NCBI GenBank assembly: GCA_016712345.1
Contig: JADJRH010000011.1
Coordinates: forward strand, 4,402,001-4,466,000
Direction: 5' to 3'
Length of the DNA stretch: 64,000 bases
Origin: Polyangiaceae bacterium
Lineage (GTDB): Bacteria; Myxococcota_A; Polyangia; Polyangiales; Polyangiaceae
Positions within the stretch are counted from its first letter, which is position 1. The number at the start of each line of letters is the position of its first letter. Made by a program: the position numbers and the translations under genes. The notes under the pieces were generated by a model. That model was not told the DNA's origin. It made no database searches and saw only the letters and a program-made list of their open reading frames with translations. This document shows positions 32,797-42,600 of this stretch, in pieces.

Positions 32797-35700
32797 CTAC
32801 CACTTGTTGGGGTTTGAGTCTTTCGGGCGCGGGCGCGCCGAGGGCGGAATCGCGTCGTTGTACCTGGGGTGACCGGGCGGAATCAGGTAGTCGCCGTCGT
32901 AGCGATACCCCGCTTCTTCGAGCTGACGCAACTCGCGGTTGAAGACCCTTTCACGGTTGTTCACGGTGTCCCAAAGATTGTCAAATGTCTGGGGCGAACC
33001 GACGTAGACCGACTTACCATTATCAATTGCGTCTTTAATAAAGGCGTCGTTCTTGCCGAGCGTCCAACCCGACGGCAGATCGAGCACCGTGTGGCCCGGC
33101 CAATCTTTCGCAACGGCGGTGTCCCACTGCCTCCCGATCACAACGATGTCGTCGGCGTGGCGGCCGACATCCCCGGCGGCATTCAGCGCGTCTACCCCGT
33201 GTTTGCCCCACTTGGCCGCGGTGGCAGCCTGACCACCAATCGGGATCATCGACGCGAACGAAAGCCCCGCGTCCACGTAGTTGCCACGACCCAGCGAAAT
33301 CAAGCCGTTCACGCCGTCGGCAACTTCACCCACGACTGGGATCAACCCGATCACGTCAAGGCCGGTTTGTACCCAATCGAGCCAACCGAGGCCCATTGGG
33401 TCGATGTATAGAAGCGGGTTATTGTCGCAATAAGCGTACAGATTCAACCCGCCGTTATACCCACTCGGATCCTGCTGAATAAACTGCCCAATGCCGGGGT
33501 CATAGGCGCGATTTCGGAGGTGAATGAGACCTGTCAGGTCATGTTCGCGGCCCGTGAACCCGAAGGGTTGCTCAAACGCGGGATCTTGTACAAACGTGCG
33601 ATTTCCAAAAGTGTCATATTTGTACTTTTGAACAATTGACCCAGCCGCGTTGGAAAGTGCCAACACGCTGCCGTTCAGGTCTTGATGGTAGTAGTAAACT
33701 TGACCACCCTTAACCATCGCCAGCGGGCGGTCGAGTCCGGGGCCGTACACATACCGAGCCACCAGTTGATTGGCTCCGTCGTATTCGGCAACGATATGTC
33801 CGGCTGCGTACACATACCGTCGGGTGTTTCCGTTTTCCACCTTTTGAACGCGTTGGCCAAGCGCGTCGTAGGCGTACGAAGCCGACGATCCGAGCACGCT
33901 GTTTTGGTAGGTAGAAATGCCGGTCAGCCGATTGTCGTAGTCATACGCGTACGTTGTGAAGTTGCCGGCATTGACTTTTTCAACTCGCTTCGTGCGGTTG
34001 CCTTCACCGTCGTATTCGTATGTATAAGTGTCGTCCGAAACGAGCTGATTGCCCGCATTTCGAACGTAGGTTGCCGAGGTGGAAGAGCTGGTCCAGTTTC
34101 CGAGGGCGTCGTACGTCCAGTTTTCAACGGCGCCGCCGGGGTGAGCCGCGCTCGTGATTCGCCGCGCCGCTGAGTAGGTATAACTGCTCTGACCACCGTC
34201 CGCGATGCGGGCAACGATGTTGCCAAGGTCGTTATACTTGTATTGAACAGAACCAAGGTCCACCGTCGCGCGCTTGTGGAAAGCCGCCGACTGCTGACCG
34301 TCGGTGTCGCGTGGCATTCCAACAACGGCGCCGTTCGGATACGAATGTCCAATCACGTAACCGCGCACGTCGTTTACGAGGCCGATCTGACCGGCAACCG
34401 GATCGAGCACGGACGCAATCTGACTCTTCGCGTTGTATGTGTAGGCCGGGCCCGAACCGGAGGGAGCGATAATCGACGCGATTTGGTTGGAGGCGTCATA
34501 CGTCAAACCAATTGTCGTCGGCGGTTGAACCGCCGTACCCGCGGTGGTGACGCCTGTGTAGCGACGCAGGGCGTCCACGTTAAATGTGACGCTTGTATCG
34601 CTGTCCGCGGCGCCGAGCACTCTACCCGTCCAATCCCGTGTCGAGGTGAGGGTGTCGAGAACGGTGCCCTGACCGTCTTCGATCACGCGCTGGGTGCGCT
34701 GGTTGAGCGAATTGTACGTCCAAGTGGAGGTTCGACCGTTGCCGTCGGTACGAGTCAGAAGGTTGCCGTTGGGGTCAAACGCCATAGTGGACGTGTTTCC
34801 AAGGGCATCCACGATCTGAGAGGTTTCGTTGCGAACGTTGTATGCCAGCGTTCGCACCTGCCCGAGCGCGTTGGTTACCGTTGTCAGGTTGTCGCGCGCG
34901 TCGTACCCGAGACCTGTAATGCCCGCGCCCCGGTCGCGATACTGGGTAACGCGGCCGCGAGCGTCGCGCGCGTATTGTTCATACGAACCGTCCGGGTAGA
35001 CTTTTTTGGTCGGTCGCCAGTCGAGGTCGTATTGGTAGGTCACGCTTCGCCCAAGGGCGTCGGTGATCTTGGTGATCAGCCCGCGCGCATCCCGCTCGTA
35101 TTGCGTTCGTGCACCGGCGGAGTCCGTTGTGGCGACAATACGCCCAAGAACGTCGTATTCGCGCGCTACGTCGGTACCATCGGGATCTTGCCATCCCGTC
35201 AGGAACTTGTTCTCGTCGTAGTGGAGGTCGCGCGACGCGCCGTTTTGATAAACGATCGCAATCGGCGAGTCGGCCGCGTCGTATGTGAAGCTTACGGTGT
35301 TGCCGCCGGCGTTTGTTTCTTCAACCAGGTTGCCATTCAGGTCATAGGCATATTCATAAACAACCGCGCCGTTTTCGTTGATTGACTTGGCTCGGTCGAG
35401 CGGGTCGAAAGCAACCGTCAGAGCGGTTCCGTCGGAAAGTGTCTGTTTGGTGCGCCGATTTAAACTGTCGTATTCAAACGTCCAAACGTTGCCGTTTTTG
35501 TCGGTTTGGCTGGTTAACCTACCCGACGCGTCATACGTCATGAAAATCGAATACCCAAGCGGATCGGTAGCCGAAAGGGGCTGCCCAACACCGTTGTACA
35601 CAATCGACGTGACCGCCCCCGACGCGTTCGCCGTGGAGGTCATGTTCCCCTGGCCGTCGTACAGCATCGTAGCCAGCGTTCCGAGGTTGTCGGAAACCGA

Positions 35701-38700
35701 CTGGATGCGACTGAACGTGGGTTCGTAGACGTACGTTGTGGTGTTTCCAACCGCGGAGGTCGCGGTGAGCATGTTGCCAAGCGCGTCGTACGTCATTGTC
35801 ACGACGCCGCCCACCGCATCTACCATCTCGGTGATGTTGCGATCTTGGTCGCGCTCAAACGTCCAGATCGAACCATCGGCCAGCACCTTCTGAACAAGGT
35901 CACCCTTGTCGTCGAAAGAGAAGTAGGCCACCGAACCGTTGGGTTCGATCACGGCCGTTTCTTCTTGGTAGACCGCGTCGTAAACGAAGGTAAAGGTTCG
36001 ACCGTCGGGGAACAGTTGACGGTGAACTTTGTTGTCGGCGTAATACTGAATTTGGAGCGTGCCGCCGTTGGGTGAGGTCACGCTCGTCATTCGATGGTTT
36101 GAATCGTACGCGTACGTCACGGTGGAGGGCGGGGTGGACCCGTCGCTCGGTGTCGTCATGCTCACGAGGTCGCCCGCCGCGTTGTGAACGTAGTTCCACG
36201 TGCGACCGACGTGATCCGTGAGACTCGAAATGCGTCCCGACACGTCGTAGGCAAGGGTAATCTGTGCGCCGAAATCGTCCGAAATGGTAACGAGTTGACC
36301 CGCACCGTTATAGGTAAGGTTGCGTTTTACGCCTGTCCTATACTCAACATAGAGAAGGCGCCCGTCCGCCGCGTTGTACACGCGTTTCGTGCCGTCTTTC
36401 AGGCGGTGAACGTACGTGCTCCCCACTTGACTTATCGTGGAGAAAAATCCGGGCGGCGGGAGGTAGACACCCGAACCGGGTGGAGTTTCGGTGTACACAT
36501 GAGTTCCACCAACTTCACTCAGGTAGGCCAGTTCACCTGGATTGCCGGTGGGTGCCACCTTGCTGTCGTAAGAGTGCACCCACTTCTGCCCCATTGGCCC
36601 GTCGTACGGAATGAGGCTGTTGTACATGCGACCAAAATCAAGCGGGAACGCGACCGATGGAATCGATACGTCGCGCGCTGGGTAGTACAGATTTCCGCTT
36701 GCGAGGTTAACCGGATCTCCAACGTTGTTGGGAGATCCGCCGACAATTACAATGACATTCCCGTTGGAATCGTAAATGAACTTGGGAGGGCTTTCAGATC
36801 CCGCTCCACCGTTGTTTGCCGGACCGGTGCTGCCGGGCGCCAACAGCCCGAGCTTTTGAGCCAATGTGGCATCCATCAACCCCACGGCCGAACCGGAGGA
36901 AGAGCCCGACGTGTCTTGACCGGCAAAAAGACCGCCGGAAATCAACATGCCGAAGCCGTTCGCATATTGCTCGAACCAGCCCGCACCTACCCATTGGTTG
37001 ATCGTCTGATTTGACTTGTGAACAACTACCCGCGCGCCGTTGGCCGACGCGTTTACGATCGCATTTTCAACAAATGAATTGAGTGAAAGCGACGACGTAA
37101 TGGTGGCCGCGGGCGTCCCCGCCGGGAAGTCGTATACCGGCATGCCGATTGAGTTGGCACGCTGAAGCAGCTTGGTTGTGGAAACCGATTCGATGTATAG
37201 GAAGTGCTCCCAAAGCTGGTGTTCAAGCGCGGAGCTGGCGTACGCCTGAACGCGCTGAAGCTCGGAGAGTTTGCTGCTGTTTGACAGGAGGCTGTGTTCA
37301 CTCGACGACAGCGCCCACGCATCGAGCACCGCTCCAATGGGCACCACCATATAAGGCCGGTCAAAGAGGTAGACCGCATCGACCGAAGCTTCCGTGGTTT
37401 GGTGCTGAGGCGAGCGGAGGTGCTGGAAGTGGTAGAGTCCAGCCGCTTTTTGTACCGCCTTTTCGTTGTCGAGGAGGTATTTGACACCGGCGGCATAGAT
37501 GATCTCGCCCGTCAGACTCTCAACGTTGTCCTGCGGGAAAGCGCCGGCATACGTTTCAGCAACCTGGAGAAGCTTGTCTTCACGCTCCGCCAGGTAGTCG
37601 TCTGAAAACTGCATCCCATCAAACCCGATGGCATACATGGTGCCGGAAAGGCGCCACTTGTCCTTGGTGCTGAAGAAGCCGGTACCGTTGGGATTGGACG
37701 GGCTTTCAAACTGCTGGAAGTAGAGCTGGATGTTAAACTGATCGCCGTACAAGACGCTTGTTCCGGCGGCCAGCAGCGTACCCTCCGAACGCAGCTCCGG
37801 TGTGAGGTACACACTGTAAAACGGCGTGTTTGCAAGCCCTCCGTAAGCGTTGATAACGGCCTGGTCAAACGCTGTTTCAGGTGCCCACGACAGGGTGAGG
37901 CGCCGCAGCCCATGGTAAGGCATAGACAGCACTTGACCCAGACTGAAGTAGCTGAAGAGGCCGTCATTGCCGTAGACAACCACATTCGCTTTGAGGATGT
38001 AGTTGCTCGGCATCTCGGAAAGCCGAGAAATGTTGGACGGGATGACAATTTCGACAGGCAGGGTGGACGGCAACACACCGATGAGTTCAGGCACCGTCGC
38101 CCGCGTCATGGGGATGTCTTTCGACCCGTACCCGGCACCCAGCCCCGATGCCACATCGTGCAACGCCCGCTCGTAATACTCGTCCGCGGTTTCTTTCCGC
38201 ACGGTGGACAAGAAGTTTTGTTCGTTGAATGCCGTTGCCGCGTGCGCTCCCGGAACGCCGGCAGAAAGCGCCTGATCCGAGATGTAGGGCATGAGAGGCA
38301 CCCAACGTTTCTCGCTCAGGTCGCCGCGGCGAGCACCGTAAGGTACGTACGCTTCTACCCAGGAAAGGTAGAGGTAATACCCTACCAGGTTGTTGAGTTC
38401 GTCAAATCGGGCCTGGTAGGGAAACCTGAATTGAGCGAGTGTGGCCGTGGCCTGCAATGTCGGTTGACCAAGCCAGCGCTGCGCTTGTTCAATGGGCATG
38501 TACACCCAACCAAACGCATATTGCGTGGGGTATCCTGCGCCGCGCAACATCGTGGCGAGAAGAGCGCAGTGTTCCTGAACGCCGCCCTTTCCGGTGCGCA
38601 GCGTGGCCTCGGGGCCTTTGTTCACGCCGACATAGGGCTCAAATTCAACCCGGTTGCGAACGAACGAATAGATACTGTACGCATCGCCGCCCAGTTCCGC

Positions 38701-39675
38701 CACCTTTGCAGAAAGCACCGGTGAGTACTCAAATCCAACCGGGAATGAACAATCGGGCGCGGCCGGATTGATTGTACAATCGGTCACCGCCGGAGGGGGT
38801 AGACTGGGTTGGTAAACCCCGTTGATCGTTGTATTGGACGGTGGCAAAGGTGGTGTGATCCCCGAAAACACCGGGGAGTCGGCCGATCCTGCGTTGTTGA
38901 TGACATCGCCGCTGGGTAGATCGGGCGGAGTGTTTGCGGCTTGAATGCCGTGCGCCCTGTCTTTCCCAACGGTCACAATCGATGTCAGATCGGACAGCAG
39001 CGACTGAGTATCGATCGAGTCTCCCCGCACCCGTTCGGCAAGTGCGGCCGTTTTTGACTCCAGGGATTTTCGGTGTTCGGCAAGCTTGTTGAGCCTCTTG
39101 GACTTAACGGCTTCCGAGGCCGGATCCGCCGCTGCAATGGCTTCGAGCTTTTGTTCGTCAAGGCGCGCTGCTTCGATCGCTTGGTCAAGCCAACCAATCA
39201 CCCTGCGGGTCTTCACGCGCGCGTCGGCCGGTTTTGCCGATTCGGCCGCAATTCGCGCGTCAAGGATGGCGTCGGACAATCCCTCCATCAGTTGGGTAGA
39301 CTGCGCCCGCGAAGCGCCGGCCTGATGAGCGGCGTTCAAAACGCCGGCCCCCACCTTCCTCACGTCGGCGCGTCGCCGTGTGGACTCGGCGGCGTTTGGG
39401 GCGGGTTCCGCCGCGAGTGTAGTCTGCGCTGCGGCAAGCGCTTGATCGGCATTTCGTTTCTCTTCAGCGCCGAGCAGCGCGGGACCACTTTCCAACCCGG
39501 CGACAGGAGCACTTTCAGCCGCGGTGGTTCCAGGCGATCCGGTTGGAACATCACGCGCGGTGATGCCAACCAGTGCCAGGAGAACAACAAGAAAAAGGTA
39601 TACCTTTCTGTATTGGGCCGCCGACCTCATGGGTGCCTCCGAGGTGAAACGACTCTCTTTTTGCCTGGTGATCAT
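32797..39675 (-). CDS. RHS-repeat polymorphic toxin with transglutaminase-like domain
   Basis: The 2292-aa product has a membrane/secretion segment (VYLFLVVLLALVG) and a helical Ala/Glu-rich region to about 270. A transglutaminase-like domain lies near 330-430 (GKGGVQEHCALLATMLRGAG gives the Cys). A large beta-rich middle follows, then a DUF6531 entry (GDPVNLASGNLYYPARDVSI, about 985). Many YD repeats run from 1100 to 2030, with the RHS core ending NLYAYCDNNPLLYIDPMGL at about 2095. Then come a pretoxin-like hydrophobic linker (GLIPVVGEVADG) and a C-terminal module ending near GYRYDGDYLIPPGHPRY. The start ATG 39675 overlaps the upstream stop (ATGA) and has GGAGG before it; ATG 39630 also has GGAGG. 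The activity of the tip is unknown. Confidence 0.88.
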   Translation of the reverse strand: MITRQKESRFTSEAPMRSAAQYRKVYLFLVVLLALVGITARDVPTGSPGTTAAESAPVAGLESGPALLGAEEKRNADQALAAAQTTLAAEPAPNAAESTRRRADVRKVGAGVLNAAHQAGASRAQSTQLMEGLSDAILDARIAAESAKPADARVKTRRVIGWLDQAIEAARLDEQKLEAIAAADPASEAVKSKRLNKLAEHRKSLESKTAALAERVRGDSIDTQSLLSDLTSIVTVGKDRAHGIQAANTPPDLPSGDVINNAGSADSPVFSGITPPLPPSNTTINGVYQPSLPPPAVTDCTINPAAPDCSFPVGFEYSPVLSAKVAELGGDAYSIYSFVRNRVEFEPYVGVNKGPEATLRTGKGGVQEHCALLATMLRGAGYPTQYAFGWVYMPIEQAQRWLGQPTLQATATLAQFRFPYQARFDELNNLVGYYLYLSWVEAYVPYGARRGDLSEKRWVPLMPYISDQALSAGVPGAHAATAFNEQNFLSTVRKETADEYYERALHDVASGLGAGYGSKDIPMTRATVPELIGVLPSTLPVEIVIPSNISRLSEMPSNYILKANVVVYGNDGLFSYFSLGQVLSMPYHGLRRLTLSWAPETAFDQAVINAYGGLANTPFYSVYLTPELRSEGTLLAAGTSVLYGDQFNIQLYFQQFESPSNPNGTGFFSTKDKWRLSGTMYAIGFDGMQFSDDYLAEREDKLLQVAETYAGAFPQDNVESLTGEIIYAAGVKYLLDNEKAVQKAAGLYHFQHLRSPQHQTTEASVDAVYLFDRPYMVVPIGAVLDAWALSSSEHSLLSNSSKLSELQRVQAYASSALEHQLWEHFLYIESVSTTKLLQRANSIGMPVYDFPAGTPAATITSSLSLNSFVENAIVNASANGARVVVHKSNQTINQWVGAGWFEQYANGFGMLISGGLFAGQDTSGSSSGSAVGLMDATLAQKLGLLAPGSTGPANNGGAGSESPPKFIYDSNGNVIVIVGGSPNNVGDPVNLASGNLYYPARDVSIPSVAFPLDFGRMYNSLIPYDGPMGQKWVHSYDSKVAPTGNPGELAYLSEVGGTHVYTETPPGSGVYLPPPGFFSTISQVGSTYVHRLKDGTKRVYNAADGRLLYVEYRTGVKRNLTYNGAGQLVTISDDFGAQITLAYDVSGRISSLTDHVGRTWNYVHNAAGDLVSMTTPSDGSTPPSTVTYAYDSNHRMTSVTSPNGGTLQIQYYADNKVHRQLFPDGRTFTFVYDAVYQEETAVIEPNGSVAYFSFDDKGDLVQKVLADGSIWTFERDQDRNITEMVDAVGGVVTMTYDALGNMLTATSAVGNTTTYVYEPTFSRIQSVSDNLGTLATMLYDGQGNMTSTANASGAVTSIVYNGVGQPLSATDPLGYSIFMTYDASGRLTSQTDKNGNVWTFEYDSLNRRTKQTLSDGTALTVAFDPLDRAKSINENGAVVYEYAYDLNGNLVEETNAGGNTVSFTYDAADSPIAIVYQNGASRDLHYDENKFLTGWQDPDGTDVAREYDVLGRIVATTDSAGARTQYERDARGLITKITDALGRSVTYQYDLDWRPTKKVYPDGSYEQYARDARGRVTQYRDRGAGITGLGYDARDNLTTVTNALGQVRTLAYNVRNETSQIVDALGNTSTMAFDPNGNLLTRTDGNGRTSTWTYNSLNQRTQRVIEDGQGTVLDTLTSTRDWTGRVLGAADSDTSVTFNVDALRRYTGVTTAGTAVQPPTTIGLTYDASNQIASIIAPSGSGPAYTYNAKSQIASVLDPVAGQIGLVNDVRGYVIGHSYPNGAVVGMPRDTDGQQSAAFHKRATVDLGSVQYKYNDLGNIVARIADGGQSSYTYSAARRITSAAHPGGAVENWTYDALGNWTSSSTSATYVRNAGNQLVSDDTYTYEYDGEGNRTKRVEKVNAGNFTTYAYDYDNRLTGISTYQNSVLGSSASYAYDALGQRVQKVENGNTRRYVYAAGHIVAEYDGANQLVARYVYGPGLDRPLAMVKGGQVYYYHQDLNGSVLALSNAAGSIVQKYKYDTFGNRTFVQDPAFEQPFGFTGREHDLTGLIHLRNRAYDPGIGQFIQQDPSGYNGGLNLYAYCDNNPLLYIDPMGLGWLDWVQTGLDVIGLIPVVGEVADGVNGLISLGRGNYVDAGLSFASMIPIGGQAATAAKWGKHGVDALNAAGDVGRHADDIVVIGRQWDTAVAKDWPGHTVLDLPSGWTLGKNDAFIKDAIDNGKSVYVGSPQTFDNLWDTVNNRERVFNRELRQLEEAGYRYDGDYLIPPGHPRYNDAIPPSARPRPKDSNPNKW

Positions 39676-42600
39676 TGGGCCCTCCGCATCTGGCTGAGAA
39701 TTTCAATCGACAATGCGGTGGCAAGTGGGTCTTCGTAACAACCTCCCGCCGCCTGTTGGCCCACAATGAAATCGTACGCATCCTTCTGCGGTCCGGCTGC
39801 CGAGCCTGCGTACACAAGCATTTGATGGCAGGTGACCGTCGTCTTGAGTGAACCGAAACTCCCGTCGGGAAGTTGTGTACTCAACGCCCAGTTGAGCCCG
39901 TCGGCCGTCTCCTGGAGAGAACCCAGACCAAACCGGTACAGTGTTTCGAGCGCCTCGCAGGTCGTGCGTGGATCGCCTTCGTTCACAGGGCCGAGCCCCC
40001 AGGAGCCGCCGTCCTTTTGCGACGACACCAAGAACAGGAGGCCGCTTGTTACCGTTGCTGAATCGAGGTCACCGGTGTTGTACCCCGTCGCAAGATAGGC
40101 CGCGGTGGTAATAGTGGGATCAGGATTGCCAACGGCTACGTAATACGTTCCACCGAGCACGCCGCCGGTTTCAGAAATGAAGTCGAGCGCGCGATCGGAT
40201 GTTGTCACGTAGTCAAAGTCAAACGGCGTTGGGGGTGCTCCGAGTTTGACATACAGATCCAGGTTGCCGGAGTATTCGCCCGTCAACCCCACCGACAGAG
40301 AGTCGGCACCGCTCGGTACATCAAACGATCCAACGACCGCGAACGTGGCGGGGGAGATCACACCGGTAAAGGCAACCGATGTTTCGCCGGTAAACGCTCC
40401 CGAGTCTAGGAACGACTGAAGAACAAGTGAAGTGGTATACGGGTCCGCGGAGTAGGCGCTCGCAACGCCCCAGCCGGTGCCCGGAATATCGGTGCTGGCA
40501 ATGCCCAACCAAGGATCGAACCCGTCGGCCTGACCATGGGCGAGCGCTTGCAGTCTCCCGATATCGTCGGTGGGTCGCGTTGCGTCGTTGAGAGCGCTTG
40601 CACTACAGGCAAGTTGGTCTGTATTGACCTTGTTTGCGTTCCACAGAGCGTCGTACGCAACCCAATAGGCGGAGTCTTTTTCGCCGACTCTACCCAACAT
40701 TTCTACCGCCGCGCAGGTTGACAGGACGCGATAACTGTCAGGTCCAAACGTTCCGTCGTTGTCTTGGCTCGACAACAGACATTGAATGGCATCGCTGTAG
40801 TCGGCTACAGGCACCGGGTCGAGCGGGTAGACGTCGTCCGGGTCGAGAAGACCGTCATTGTCGTCGTCATCGTCGCAACCGTCCAGTTGCCCGTCTCCAT
40901 CTGTATCGGTGGTTTGACCCACGCAACTGCCAACCAAGCACACATCCGCGGGTGTACACACGTTGCCGTCGTCGCAGGTGCTACCATCCGGCTTGGGAAC
41001 CTCAGCGCCGCAGGCTCCCGTGGCCGGATCGCACGAACCCGGGTAGGTGCACGGCCCGGAAGCGGTGCAAATGACAGGGTTTGAGCCGGTACAAATTCCA
41101 CTCTGACAAGAGTCCGACTGGGTGCAGGCGTTGCCGTCGGAACAGGCCACTCCGTTGGGTTTGGGAGCCGGCGGCGAGCACGCTCCACTCGCTGGATTAC
41201 AAACCCCGGCGTCGTAGCAGTCGCCCGGGGCCGCGGCGCAGACAACGGGGTTGGTGCCCGTGCAGACACCCGCCACGCATGAGTCTGACTGCGTACACGC
41301 ATTGCCGTCGGTGCACGATGAACCGTTGGCTTTGACCGGGTTTGTACAACCGCCCGATCCCGGGTCACACACGCCCGGCAGGTGGCAGTCGTCAAGGGGT
41401 GTACACACCACCGGGTTTGCGCCGAGACACGTTCCGGCTTGGCACGTGTCCGACGTGGTGCATGGATTGCCGTCGTCGCAGGCGGCGCCGTTGGCTTTTG
41501 GTACAGGGGGTGTACACGCACCGGCAATCGGATCGCAGACCCCGGGGTCTTTGCACGGGTCGTCGGAAACGCAAACGAGCGGCCCACCCGGTTGACAGGT
41601 ACCGGCCTGGCACGAGTCGCCCGCAGTGCAACCGTTGCCGTCATCACACGCCGATCCGTCCACTTTAATGGGATTGGAGCAGGAGCCCGTGGCGATATTG
41701 CAGACGCCGACGTCGTGGCATTGATCGAGGGCTGTACAAACAACCGGCGCCCCGGCCACGCAAACACCCGTCTGGCAGGTATCTCCAACGGTGCACGCGT
41801 TGCCATCGTCGCACGCGGTTCCATTTGGCTGACCCTGACATTGAGCAGGTGTACACCCAGAACCGTACACGGTCACTGTATCAACCATCCAACCGCGGAA
41901 CGCGTTGTACAAGCTGTCCTGACTTTGGAACCTGAACCGAATTTGCACATTTTGTCCCGCATACGCGGACAAGTCCATTTCGTACAAACTCCAAACAGGA
42001 GCCGCGTCAAAGCCGCCCGACGAATACGGCTGTCCCGAGAAGCCGTTGGTATCAATTTCAGGGTTGAGTGTGCCAATGGTCGTGACCGTTGCGCCCGAAA
42101 CGACCTGGACAAGCAGTTGATCGAAAGCAAACTGCTGCGGATCGACGCTTTCAATCTCCCACCAAGCTCGGAACTGGAGCAGGGCCGATCCGGGTGGAAT
42201 GGTAAGGAGGGGAGACGTGAGCGAGCCGCTCACAGCGCTTCCACCGGATCCGCCGTTGAACGAAGCGCAGGTACCGTTCTGCGCCATGAAATTGCCTGTA
42301 TAGGTTCCGTTGGTGGAATTGCCAAACCAGTATGCGTGGGCACCCTGGAACGCGTTTGAAACCGCACCGGCCTGCGGAATGCAGGCAGGGTCGGCCACAT
42401 TCGGGCACAGCGGGCAGCCCGCTGTCCCTGGAACACAATTTTCATCGGGCGCGAGCGTCACGCACACGCCGACGGCATTGTTGGGCACAATCGGAATGTT
42501 GGTTTTGTTCTGCCAGGAAACGCCTGCTACCGGCGCTGAGGAAACCCAACCTTTGTTGGTCTCAAAGTCATCCTCAAAACACGTTCCTTCGGTGATTTGA

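Noticed and set aside
34243..35385. 380-codon plus-strand frame opposite the RHS gene
   Set aside because: It is the reverse reading of YD-repeat codons; the product is a repetitive Val/Arg mixture with no ribosome-binding site.
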